Below are positions 25,605-33,038 of a stretch of 64,000 bases of DNA, piece after piece. The notes under the pieces are model-generated. The model searched no databases, had not been told where the DNA came from, and worked only from the letters and a program-made list of their open reading frames with translations. The stretch comes from Massilia agilis (GTDB lineage Bacteria; Pseudomonadota; Gammaproteobacteria; Burkholderiales; Burkholderiaceae_D). The stretch lies in the NCBI RefSeq assembly GCF_024756255.1, contig NZ_JANUHB010000002.1:62001-126000 (forward strand), given 5' to 3'. The first letter of the stretch is position 1; each line of letters opens with the position of its first letter. The position numbers were made by a program, and so were the translations under genes.

Positions 25605-26840
25605 CTAGTGCTGCAGTTCGGCGAACGGGATAAAACGCACGGTTTCGCCCTTCGCAATCGGGTGCCCCGGCGGATTGTCAATCAGGCCCTCACCCCACAC
25701 GGTCGAGGTGAGCACGCCCGAGCCCTGGTTGGGGAACAGGTCGAGGCCACCCTCGGCATTGATCCCGGCACGCAGGAATTCGTTGCGGCGGTCTGCCTTG
25801 GGCCAGTCGAAGTCGGCGCGCATCGGATAGGTGCGCGGCTCGACCGGACCGCTCACGCCCTGCAGGCGCAGCAGGAAGGGCCGCACAAACAGCAGGAAGG
25901 TGATGAAGCTCGACACGGGATTGCCCGGCAGGCCCAGGAAGAAGGCGGCGCCGTCCTCGCGCCGCACCTCGCCGAATGCCAGCGGCTTGCCCGGCTTGAC
26001 GGCGATCTGCCACATGTTCAGGCGCCCTTCCGCTTCGACCGCTGGCTTGATGTGGTCTTCCTCGCCCACCGACACGCCACCGGAGGTGATGATCAGGTCA
26101 TGGCCGCGCGCGGCCTCGCGCAGGGTCGAACGGGTGGCGTTGAGCGAGTCGGGCACGATGCCAAAGTCGGTGATCTCGCAGCCGAAGTTCTCCAGCAGGC
26201 CGCGCAAGGTAAAGCGGTTGGAGTTGTAGATCGCGCCTGGCGCCAGCGGCTCGCCCGGAATCGCCAGTTCGTCGCCGGTGAAAAACACCGCCACCCGCAC
26301 GCGCCGGCGAACTGGCAGGCTCGCCAGCCCCACCGACGCGGCCAGCCCGAGTTCCTGCGCCCGCAGCCGGGTGCCCGTCGGCAGGATCACTGAACCGGCC
26401 ACGATGTCCTCGCCAGTGCGGCGGATCCACTCGCCGGGCTTGGGCGCGTGCTTGACGATGACATGCTCGCCATCTGCCTCGCACTGTTCCTGCATCACCA
26501 CCGCGTCCGCGCCCTCCGGAATCAAGGCGCCGGTGAAGATGCGCGCTGCCGCGCCGCTGGCCAATGGCTGGCCCACATGGCCGGCCGGGATGCGCTGGGC
26601 GATATGCAGCCGCGCGCTGCCGCTGGCGCAGTCGGCCGCCCGCACCGCGTAGCCGTCCATCTGCGTGTTGTCGGCGGACGGCACGTTGAGGGTGGACGCC
26701 TGGTCCTGCGCCAGCACGCGCCCGTTCGCCTCAAGCGTCGGGATGGTCTCGATCCCCTCTACCGGCCTTGCGGCCGACAGCAGGAAGTCGAGCGCCTCGC
26801 GCACGGACAGCATGGGTTTGCGAGCTGGTTGTTCGGCCAT
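25605..26840 (-). CDS. moeA: Molybdopterin molybdenumtransferase MoeA
   Basis: A 411-residue enzyme that inserts molybdate into adenylated molybdopterin. The family blocks NTQMDGYAVRA, IFTGALIPEGADAVVMQE, TGDEL, DLIITSGGVSVGEEDH and GLPGNPVSSF are all present. It starts 2 bp after thrC, forming thrC–moeA–moaD, an arrangement familiar from Burkholderiales. Confidence 0.95.
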   Translation of the reverse strand: MAEQPARKPMLSVREALDFLLSAARPVEGIETIPTLEANGRVLAQDQASTLNVPSADNTQMDGYAVRAADCASGSARLHIAQRIPAGHVGQPLASGAAARIFTGALIPEGADAVVMQEQCEADGEHVIVKHAPKPGEWIRRTGEDIVAGSVILPTGTRLRAQELGLAASVGLASLPVRRRVRVAVFFTGDELAIPGEPLAPGAIYNSNRFTLRGLLENFGCEITDFGIVPDSLNATRSTLREAARGHDLIITSGGVSVGEEDHIKPAVEAEGRLNMWQIAVKPGKPLAFGEVRREDGAAFFLGLPGNPVSSFITFLLFVRPFLLRLQGVSGPVEPRTYPMRADFDWPKADRRNEFLRAGINAEGGLDLFPNQGSGVLTSTVWGEGLIDNPPGHPIAKGETVRFIPFAELQH

Positions 26841-26842
26841 GG

Positions 26843-28318
26843 TTACAGTCCCGTGTGTGCGGCGATGAAGGTCTTCATCTCGTCGACGTTCGGCTTCATC
26901 ACCACGTATTTCTGCGGCAGCGACTCGATGTCCTCGAAGCCGGCCGGCCGGTCCGCATTGCGGCCGAGGGCCTCGACGATGGTCTCGTTGAACTTGGCGG
27001 CCAGTGCCGTTTCCAGCACGATCATCGGCACGCCGGCGCGCACGTGTTCACGCGCGACCTTGACGCCGTCGGCGGTGTGGGTGTCGATGGTCAGCCCGCT
27101 CTTTTCAAAGACGTTTCGGATGGTTGCAATGCGGTCCGCGTGCGTCGATTTGCCGGACGCGAAACCGTAGCCGGCCACCTTGGCGAACTCGTCGCCGTCG
27201 CTGCCCGGCGCGCCGGACAGGTCGAAGCCGCCTTCGGTATCGACCTTGCGGAACAGCGCGCGCACGCGCTCGGGATCGCGGCCCACCAGGTCATACACGA
27301 AGCGCTCGAAGTTGGACGCCTTGGAGATGTCCATCGACGGGCTGGTGGTGTGGAAGGTTTCGGCCGACTTGCGCACGCGGTAGCGGCCAGTGCGGAAGAA
27401 TTCGTCGAGCACGTCGTTTTCGTTGGTGGCGACGATCAGCTGGTCGATGGGCAGCCCCATCATGCGCGCAATGTGGCCGGCGCAGATGTTGCCGAAGTTC
27501 CCCGACGGGACGGTGAACGAGACCTTTTGATCGTTGGAGGTGGTGGCCGCGAGGTAGCCGCGGAAGTAGTACACCACCTGGGCCACCACACGCGCCCAGT
27601 TGATCGAGTTGACGGTGCCGATTTTCTGGCGCGCCTTGAACGACAGGTCGTTCGACACGGCCTTTACCATGTCCTGGCAGTCGTCGAACACGCCTTCGAC
27701 TGCAATGTTGAAGATGTTCGGGTCGTGCAGGCTGAACATCTGCGCGGTCTGGAACGCGCTCATCTTTTTGTGCGGCGAGAGCATGAACACGCGGATGCCG
27801 CGCTTGCCGCGCATCGCGTACTCGGCGGCGCTGCCGGTGTCGCCCGAGGTGGCGCCGAAAATGTTCAGTTCGTCGTCATTCTTGGCCAGCGCGTATTCGA
27901 ACAGGTTCCCCAACAGCTGCATCGCCATGTCCTTAAAGGCCAGCGTGGGGCCGTTCGACAGCGATTGCAGCACCAGCACCTTGTCGCCATCGCGTTCGAG
28001 TTCGCGCAGCGGGGTGATGTCGGCCGGGTTGTCGCCTGCGCGGGCGTTGCGGTACACGTCCGCGGTGTAGGTCTTTGCCGTGAGGGCCTTCAGGTCTGCG
28101 TCCGGAATGTCGGTGGCGAACTTGCGCAGGATTTCATACGCCAGCTCGGCGTACGGGAGCTTGCGCCATGCGTCCAGCTCGGCGCCGGTCACCCTGGGGT
28201 ATTCGGCGGGGAGGAACAGGCCGCCGTCCGGGGCCAGGCCGCCCAGCAGGATGTCGGAAAAGTGGTTCGGATTGCGGGCGGACGATTCGGCGGTCGCGCG
28301 GGTCGAGACGTATTGCAT
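26843..28318 (-). CDS. thrC: Threonine synthase
   Basis: A 491-residue PLP enzyme that converts O-phosphohomoserine to threonine. The PLP lysine is Lys129 in SNGPTLAFKDMAMQ, with the phosphate-binding loops ATSGDTGSAAEYA and VPSGNFGNICAG. In relatives hom (homoserine dehydrogenase) usually precedes it; here the gene upstream is serine dehydratase. A TATAAT box lies about 42 bp before the start. Confidence 0.95.
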   Translation of the reverse strand: MQYVSTRATAESSARNPNHFSDILLGGLAPDGGLFLPAEYPRVTGAELDAWRKLPYAELAYEILRKFATDIPDADLKALTAKTYTADVYRNARAGDNPADITPLRELERDGDKVLVLQSLSNGPTLAFKDMAMQLLGNLFEYALAKNDDELNIFGATSGDTGSAAEYAMRGKRGIRVFMLSPHKKMSAFQTAQMFSLHDPNIFNIAVEGVFDDCQDMVKAVSNDLSFKARQKIGTVNSINWARVVAQVVYYFRGYLAATTSNDQKVSFTVPSGNFGNICAGHIARMMGLPIDQLIVATNENDVLDEFFRTGRYRVRKSAETFHTTSPSMDISKASNFERFVYDLVGRDPERVRALFRKVDTEGGFDLSGAPGSDGDEFAKVAGYGFASGKSTHADRIATIRNVFEKSGLTIDTHTADGVKVAREHVRAGVPMIVLETALAAKFNETIVEALGRNADRPAGFEDIESLPQKYVVMKPNVDEMKTFIAAHTGL

Positions 28319-28348
28319 AGGGGGTCGAAAATCGGGTTGGGATGCTCA

Positions 28349-28376
28349 GGTCGAGGGTTATTATAGTGCTTCGACC
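28349..28376 (-). promoter_or_regulatory. Probable thrC promoter with flanking inverted repeat
   Basis: A perfect −10 TATAAT on the minus strand (28360–28365) would give a 5' leader of about 35 nt. A 6-bp inverted repeat GGTCGA/TCGACC (28349–28354, 28371–28376) frames it. No good −35 box is seen, so an activator or a weak promoter is possible. Confidence 0.4.
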
Positions 28377-28429
28377 GGCACTGGGCCGTTTTCGGGAGCG
28401 GAAGTGCCTGCGCCGCTGTGCGCGCGGGG

Positions 28430-28460
28430 CATGGGTCCCGGCTCTCGCCGGGACGATGAG
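28430..28460. repeat. Half-copy of the GGGTCCCG-type palindromic repeat
   Basis: CATGGGTCCCGGC-tctc-GCCGGGACGATGAG forms one strong hairpin directly after the sdaA stop. It resembles one arm of the palindrome at 5663. It may help end sdaA transcription, though it lacks a T-run. Confidence 0.5.
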
Positions 28461-28467
28461 CCGGCGG

Positions 28468-29862
28468 TCAGCAGGCAGCGTGGTTGACGGTGACGACGTG
28501 GATGGCCAGGCCGCCCAGCGAGGTTTCCTTGTACTTGGCCTGCATGTCGAAACCGGTCTGGCGCATGGTTTCAATGACATCGTCCAGGCTCACGAAGTGG
28601 GTGCCGTCGCCCTTGAGGGCGAGGGACGCCGCGGTGATCGCCTTGATGGCCCCCATGCCGTTGCGCTCGATGCAGGGGATCTGCACCAGCCCGCCGATCG
28701 GGTCGCAGGTCATGCCAAGGTGGTGCTCGATGCCGATTTCCGCCGCATTCTCGATCTGCTCGTTGGTGCCGCCCAGCGCGGCGACCAGGCCTGCGGCGGC
28801 CATGGCGCAGGCCACGCCGACCTCGCCCTGGCAGCCGATCTCGGCGCCCGAGATCGAGGCGTTGCGCTTGCAGAGCATGCCGATGGCGGCCGAGGTGAGC
28901 AGGAAGTCGCGGATGCCGCAATTCGGGTCGCTCGGGCGGCAGTCCTGCGCGTAGTAGCGCAGCACGGCCGGAATGATCCCGGCTGCGCCGTTGGTCGGGG
29001 CGGTGACGACACGGCCGCCGGCCGCGTTTTCCTCGTTGACGGCCATCGCGAACAGGCTCACGTGGTTGAGCGCGTCATGCGGCAGCTCGTTGCGGTGCAC
29101 GCCCGATGCGGCGGCGTCCTGCTCCTGCTTCCACAACGCGGCGGCGCGGCGCCGCACGTTCAGGCCGCCCGGCAGCTGGCCGTGCGTGACTAGCCCGTGG
29201 GCGATACAGTCGCGCATCACCTGCCAGATGCGGTCCAGGCCCGCGTCCAGGTCTTGTTCGCCCATGCGCGCACACTCGTTGGCGCGCAGCATACGCGGGA
29301 TCGACAGGCCGTGCTGCTTGCCATGCGCGAGCAGCTGGGTCATGGTATCGAACGGGTACGGCACCTGCTCCCGCCCGGCCTGCTGCGGTGCGGCCTGGGT
29401 TTCACCAGCCGCGGTGATGAAGCCGCCGCCGACCGAATAGTAGGTCTTTTCGACCGCATGGCCGTCGCCGAAGCGCAGCACGAAGCGCATGCCGTTCGGG
29501 TGCTCCGGCAGGGTCTCGGTCTTGTGCCAGATGAGATTGGAGCGCGCCGTGAACGGCACGTCCTTCACGCCCAGCAGCTTGAGCTGGCCGTCAAGCTCCG
29601 CCTCGGCGAGCTTGTCCTCGACGGTATCGGGATCGACAGACTGCGGGGTTTCGCCCATCAGGCCGAGGATCACGGCCTTGTCGGTCGCGTGGCCGACGCC
29701 GGTGAGCGCGAGCGAGCCATACAGGTGCGCCTCGACCGCGACCACCGTGTCGAGCGGCCCGGCCTCGACGAGGAAGCGGCGCGCAGCGACCATCGGCCCC
29801 ACGGTGTGCGAGCTCGATGGCCCGATCCCGATCTTGAACAGGTCAAATACGCTCATGTCCAT
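28468..29862 (-). CDS. sdaA: L-serine ammonia-lyase (serine dehydratase), iron–sulfur type
   Basis: A 464-residue single-chain enzyme that deaminates serine to pyruvate. The N-terminal beta domain (SVFDLFKIGIGPSSSHTVGPM) and C-terminal alpha domain are fused. Cysteines in CKRNASISGAEIGCQGEVG and MTCDPIGGLVQIPC are placed to hold the 4Fe-4S cluster. GGAG lies 10 nt before the first ATG, so I kept that over an ATG two codons later. With tdh and kbl upstream it completes a threonine–glycine–serine–pyruvate route. Confidence 0.95.
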   Translation of the reverse strand: MDMSVFDLFKIGIGPSSSHTVGPMVAARRFLVEAGPLDTVVAVEAHLYGSLALTGVGHATDKAVILGLMGETPQSVDPDTVEDKLAEAELDGQLKLLGVKDVPFTARSNLIWHKTETLPEHPNGMRFVLRFGDGHAVEKTYYSVGGGFITAAGETQAAPQQAGREQVPYPFDTMTQLLAHGKQHGLSIPRMLRANECARMGEQDLDAGLDRIWQVMRDCIAHGLVTHGQLPGGLNVRRRAAALWKQEQDAAASGVHRNELPHDALNHVSLFAMAVNEENAAGGRVVTAPTNGAAGIIPAVLRYYAQDCRPSDPNCGIRDFLLTSAAIGMLCKRNASISGAEIGCQGEVGVACAMAAAGLVAALGGTNEQIENAAEIGIEHHLGMTCDPIGGLVQIPCIERNGMGAIKAITAASLALKGDGTHFVSLDDVIETMRQTGFDMQAKYKETSLGGLAIHVVTVNHAAC

Positions 29863-29937
29863 GAGCTGTCTCCATGATTTGTTTTATGGTTGGCCCGTCG
29901 CTATGCGGGCCCTTGCCGTCTGTGCGGCTTTGCCGTC

Positions 29938-30900
29938 TTACGCAGCTTCGCTGACGCTGACGTCGATATTCTTGAGCATGTCGGCGACCATTTCCTCGAC
30001 GCCGATGCGGGCCTTCCAGCCCCAGTCGGCGGTCGCACGGCTGTCGTCCAGGCTGCGCGGCCAGGTATCGGCAATCGCCTGGCGGCTGTCGGGCTTGTAC
30101 GCGATCTTGAAGTCGGGGAGCGCACGCGCGATCGCCGAAGCCAGCTCGCGCGGATTGAACGACACCCCGGCCACATTGTACGACGAGCGGATCTTCACCT
30201 TGTCGGCCGGCGCTTCCATCAGCTCCACCGTGGCGCGGATCGCGTCCGGCATGTAGATCATCGGCAGCGTGGTCTCCGGGCCAAGGAAGCACTCGTAGGT
30301 CTGGCCGCGCAGCGCCGCATGGAAGATCGCGATGGCGTAGTCGGTGGTGCCGCCGCCCGGGGGCGACTTGAAGCTGATGATGCCCGGGTAGCGGATGCTG
30401 CGCACGTCCACGCCGTACTTGGTGTGATAGTACTCGCACAGGCGCTCGCCGGCCAGCTTGCTGATGCCGTAGATCGTGGTCGGGTCCATGATCGTGTACT
30501 GCGGGGTGCCCTCGTTCGGGGTGTTGGGGCCGAAGGCAGCGATCGAGGACGGCCAGAACACCTTCAGCGGCTTGCCGGCCTCGCCGCGCTCGCGCGCGAT
30601 CTCGAGGATGTTGAGCAGGCCATCCATGTTGAGCGTCCAGGCCTTGAGCGGCGCTTTTTCGCCGGTGGCCGACAGCAGCGCGGCCAGCTGGTACACCTGG
30701 GTGATGCCTTCGGCAGCGACGAGTGCGGCCAGGCGCGCCTTGTCCAGCACGTCCAGCTGCACGTAGCGTTGGGCGCCGAAGCGGTTTTCAAGGCCGATGT
30801 CGGCGGCGATCACGTTGTCGGCGCCGTGCTTGTCCGCCAGCGCGGTGACGAGCTCGCTACCGATCTGGCCGTTGGCGCCGATGATGAGGATGCGTTCCAT
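29938..30900 (-). CDS. tdh: L-threonine 3-dehydrogenase, SDR/epimerase type
   Basis: A 320-residue NAD-dependent protein of the extended short-chain dehydrogenase fold. The NAD motif GANGQIG is at residues 8–14, and the catalytic YGISK (Tyr-x-x-x-Lys) follows the SSIAAFGPNTPNEGTPQ segment. It resembles the epimerase-like TDHs known from Cupriavidus and Flavobacterium rather than the zinc MDR-type E. coli enzyme. It follows kbl by 22 bp; the product 2-amino-3-ketobutyrate is the Kbl substrate. This pairing supports the call over a sugar epimerase. Confidence 0.9.
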   Translation of the reverse strand: MERILIIGANGQIGSELVTALADKHGADNVIAADIGLENRFGAQRYVQLDVLDKARLAALVAAEGITQVYQLAALLSATGEKAPLKAWTLNMDGLLNILEIARERGEAGKPLKVFWPSSIAAFGPNTPNEGTPQYTIMDPTTIYGISKLAGERLCEYYHTKYGVDVRSIRYPGIISFKSPPGGGTTDYAIAIFHAALRGQTYECFLGPETTLPMIYMPDAIRATVELMEAPADKVKIRSSYNVAGVSFNPRELASAIARALPDFKIAYKPDSRQAIADTWPRSLDDSRATADWGWKARIGVEEMVADMLKNIDVSVSEAA

Positions 30901-30922
30901 GTGCTTTGTCGTGTAAATCGTT

Positions 30923-32125
30923 TTATTGTTTGATGATGCCCAGCTCGCGGCCAGCCTGCTCGAAGGCCTTGAGCACGGTGTCGAGCTGTTCGCGGGTGTG
31001 CGCGGCCGAGAGCTGCACGCGCACGCGCGCCTGGCCCATCGGCACCACCGGGTAGAAGAAGCCAGACAGCAGCACGCCCAGTTCGAACATGCGCGCGGCG
31101 AATTTTTGCGCCACCGGGGCATCGAACAGCATCACCGGCACCACCGGGTGCGTGCCCGGCTTGATGGTGAAGCCGATGCGCTCGATCTCCTTGCGGAAGT
31201 AGGCGGTGTTCTCGTGCAGGCGGTCGCGCAGCTCGGTGGATTTGCTGATACGCTCCAGCACCGAGAGAGAAGCACCGGCGATCATCGGGGCCAGCGTGTT
31301 GGAGAACAGGTAGGGGCGCGACTTCTGGCGCAGCGTCTCGATCACTTCCTTGCGGCCCGAGGTGAAGCCGCCCATGGCGCCGCCCAGCGCCTTGCCCAGC
31401 GTGCCGGTGATGATGTCGATGCGGCCCATCACCCCGCAGTGCTCGTGCGTGCCGCGACCGGTCTTGCCCATGAAGCCCGACGCGTGCGAGTCGTCCACCA
31501 GGGTCAGCGCACCGTATTTCTCGGCCAGCTCGACGATCTTGTCCAGCTGGGCGATGGTGCCGTCCATGGAGAACACGCCGTCGGTAACGATCACCTTGTG
31601 GCGCTTGCCCGCTTCGGTTGCGGCCTGCAGCTGCTTTTCCAGGTCGGCCATGTCGTTGTTGGCGTAGCGGTAGCGCGCGGCCTTGCACAGGCGGATACCG
31701 TCGATGAGCGAGGCGTGGTTCAGCGCGTCCGAAATGATCGCGTCGTTCTCGTCGAACAGCGGCTCGAACACGCCGCCGTTGGCGTCGAACGCGGCGGCGT
31801 ACAGGATCGTGTCTTCGGTGCCGAGGAAGTTCGACAGCGCGCGCTCCAGCTCCTTGTGCACGGTCTGGGTACCGCAGATGAAACGCACCGACGACAGGCC
31901 ATAGCCGTACTTGTCCAGCGCGGCAGCGGCGGCTTTCGCGGTCTCGGGGTCGCCCGACAGGCCCAGGTAGTTATTGGCGCACATGTTGATGAGCGTGCGG
32001 CCGTCCTCCGACACCACCTGCGCGCCCTGGCGCGAGGCGAGCACGCGCTCCGGCTTGAACAGGCCCTGCTCGCGCAGGCTGGCCAGGTTCTGCTGCAGCT
32101 GCTGGTAGAACGCTTGATCGCTCAT
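30923..32125 (-). CDS. kbl: Glycine C-acetyltransferase (2-amino-3-ketobutyrate CoA ligase)
   Basis: A 400-residue PLP enzyme of the alpha-oxoamine synthase family that splits 2-amino-3-ketobutyrate with CoA into glycine and acetyl-CoA. The PLP lysine is Lys245 in TLGKALGG, with LVDDSHASGFMGKTGRGT before it. AGGGAG lies 6 nt upstream of the ATG. It is the first gene of the kbl–tdh operon and is divergent from an XRE–cupin regulator. Confidence 0.95.
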   Translation of the reverse strand: MSDQAFYQQLQQNLASLREQGLFKPERVLASRQGAQVVSEDGRTLINMCANNYLGLSGDPETAKAAAAALDKYGYGLSSVRFICGTQTVHKELERALSNFLGTEDTILYAAAFDANGGVFEPLFDENDAIISDALNHASLIDGIRLCKAARYRYANNDMADLEKQLQAATEAGKRHKVIVTDGVFSMDGTIAQLDKIVELAEKYGALTLVDDSHASGFMGKTGRGTHEHCGVMGRIDIITGTLGKALGGAMGGFTSGRKEVIETLRQKSRPYLFSNTLAPMIAGASLSVLERISKSTELRDRLHENTAYFRKEIERIGFTIKPGTHPVVPVMLFDAPVAQKFAARMFELGVLLSGFFYPVVPMGQARVRVQLSAAHTREQLDTVLKAFEQAGRELGIIKQ

Positions 32126-32186
32126 CTCTATCTCCCTTGTCCGTGGAAGCCGGCTTGACCGGCAGTTGTACTATGCTGTACCGTTT

Positions 32187-32209
32187 GCCGAACCCTGCAG
32201 CAGTTCGGC
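32187..32209. promoter_or_regulatory. Inverted repeat GCCGAAC-N9-GTTCGGC
   Basis: A perfect 7-bp inverted repeat in the 198-bp gap between kbl and the divergent regulator gene, about 61 bp upstream of the kbl start. It is either an operator or, if transcribed, a leader hairpin. It shares the core GAAC…GTTC with the palindrome at 32274. Confidence 0.45.
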
Positions 32210-32247
32210 TTGCTGTTCGCGTTCCGTTATGTCGAACGCAAATTCAA

Positions 32248-32253
32248 TATAAT
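32248..32253 (+). promoter_or_regulatory. Candidate −10 box of the XRE–cupin gene
   Basis: A perfect TATAAT in an AT-rich patch 70 bp before the start codon. No matching −35 box is clear. The palindrome at 32274–32288 lies downstream of it, inside the leader. Confidence 0.4.
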
Positions 32254-32273
32254 GAATCTTACGCCCGCCTGTT

Positions 32274-32288
32274 GAACTTGGCAAGTTC
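32274..32288 (+). promoter_or_regulatory. Palindrome GAACTT-GGC-AAGTTC
   Basis: A perfect 6-bp inverted repeat with a 3-bp centre, 35 bp before the XRE–cupin start. Given its place in a divergent regulator–enzyme gap, it is a good candidate for the binding site of that regulator. This is inference. Confidence 0.5.
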
Positions 32289-32323
32289 CTCAGGCTATCA
32301 GATATCACCTTTCGTTGTAGCCA

Positions 32324-32899
32324 ATGAAAACAACTGTTACCACCAATGCGCCACCAGAAGTCGGGGCCACCCTGCAGCGCCTGCGCCTGGCGCGCGGACT
32401 GACGCTGGAGGACCTGTCGCGCATCGCCGGCGTGTCCAAGTCGATGCTGTCGCAAATCGAGCGCGAAAAGGCCAACCCGACCATCGCGATCACCTGGCGC
32501 CTGGCCAATGCGCTGGGGGTGGCGATCGGCGAACTGCTGTCATCCGAGCCGCGCGACGTGGAAACGATCCGCGTGGTGGAGGCGCACGAGACGCCTACCC
32601 TGCCCGGCAATCACGCCGGTTATGCGCTGCGTATCCTGGGGCCGATGGAACTGGCGGGTAAGTACGAGTGGTATGAGTTGACGCTGGCCCCGGGCGGCGA
32701 ACTGGCTTCGCAAGCCCACGACCCGGGCACCAGCGAGCACCTGACGGTGCTGCATGGGACGCTGGAAGTCGAGGTGGGCTCGAGCACCCGCAAGGTGAAG
32801 TCGGGCGGCACCGCGCGCTATCCGGCGGACCAGAACCATGCGGTGCGCAATGCGGGCAAGACCGAGGCGAAGGCGCTGCTGGTGGTGGTGCACCGCTAA
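32324..32899 (+). CDS. XRE-family regulator with C-terminal cupin domain
   Basis: A 191-residue protein. The N-terminal helix-turn-helix (LTLEDLSRIAGVSKSMLSQIEREKANPT, about residues 26–53) is followed by a cupin_2 domain (EHLTVLHGTLEVEV…DQNHAVRNAG). Such regulators often control amino-acid or amine catabolism and sense a small ligand in the cupin barrel. It is divergent from kbl–tdh, so control of threonine breakdown is likely. Confidence 0.88.
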   Translation: MKTTVTTNAPPEVGATLQRLRLARGLTLEDLSRIAGVSKSMLSQIEREKANPTIAITWRLANALGVAIGELLSSEPRDVETIRVVEAHETPTLPGNHAGYALRILGPMELAGKYEWYELTLAPGGELASQAHDPGTSEHLTVLHGTLEVEVGSSTRKVKSGGTARYPADQNHAVRNAGKTEAKALLVVVHR

Positions 32900-32905
32900 C
32901 GCAAT

Positions 32906-33032
32906 GTAGGGTGGGCGGGTTTCCCGCCCACGCGTCCAATCAGCTTAAAGACGGCCGCGGACTTGCCACACTGCCGTTGAACGCGGGGGGGTGAAGCTGG
33001 CCAGTGGCCAGCTGAACGAGCTCCCACCCTAC
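32906..33032. repeat. Dispersed palindromic intergenic repeat, copy 4
   Basis: A 127-bp element with left end GTAGGGTGGGCGGG (32906–32919), right end CTCCCACCCTAC (33021–33032) and internal CACGCGTCCAA and GTTGAACGCG. It fills the gap between the convergent regulator and prolyl oligopeptidase genes. A second local palindrome CTGGCCAGTGGCCAG lies inside. Confidence 0.75.
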
Positions 33033-33038
33033 CTTTCA

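Noticed and set aside
29938-30900. Sugar-nucleotide epimerase as the function of the SDR gene
   Set aside because: Its fold allows this, but the direct link to kbl and the absence of sugar genes make threonine dehydrogenase the better call.
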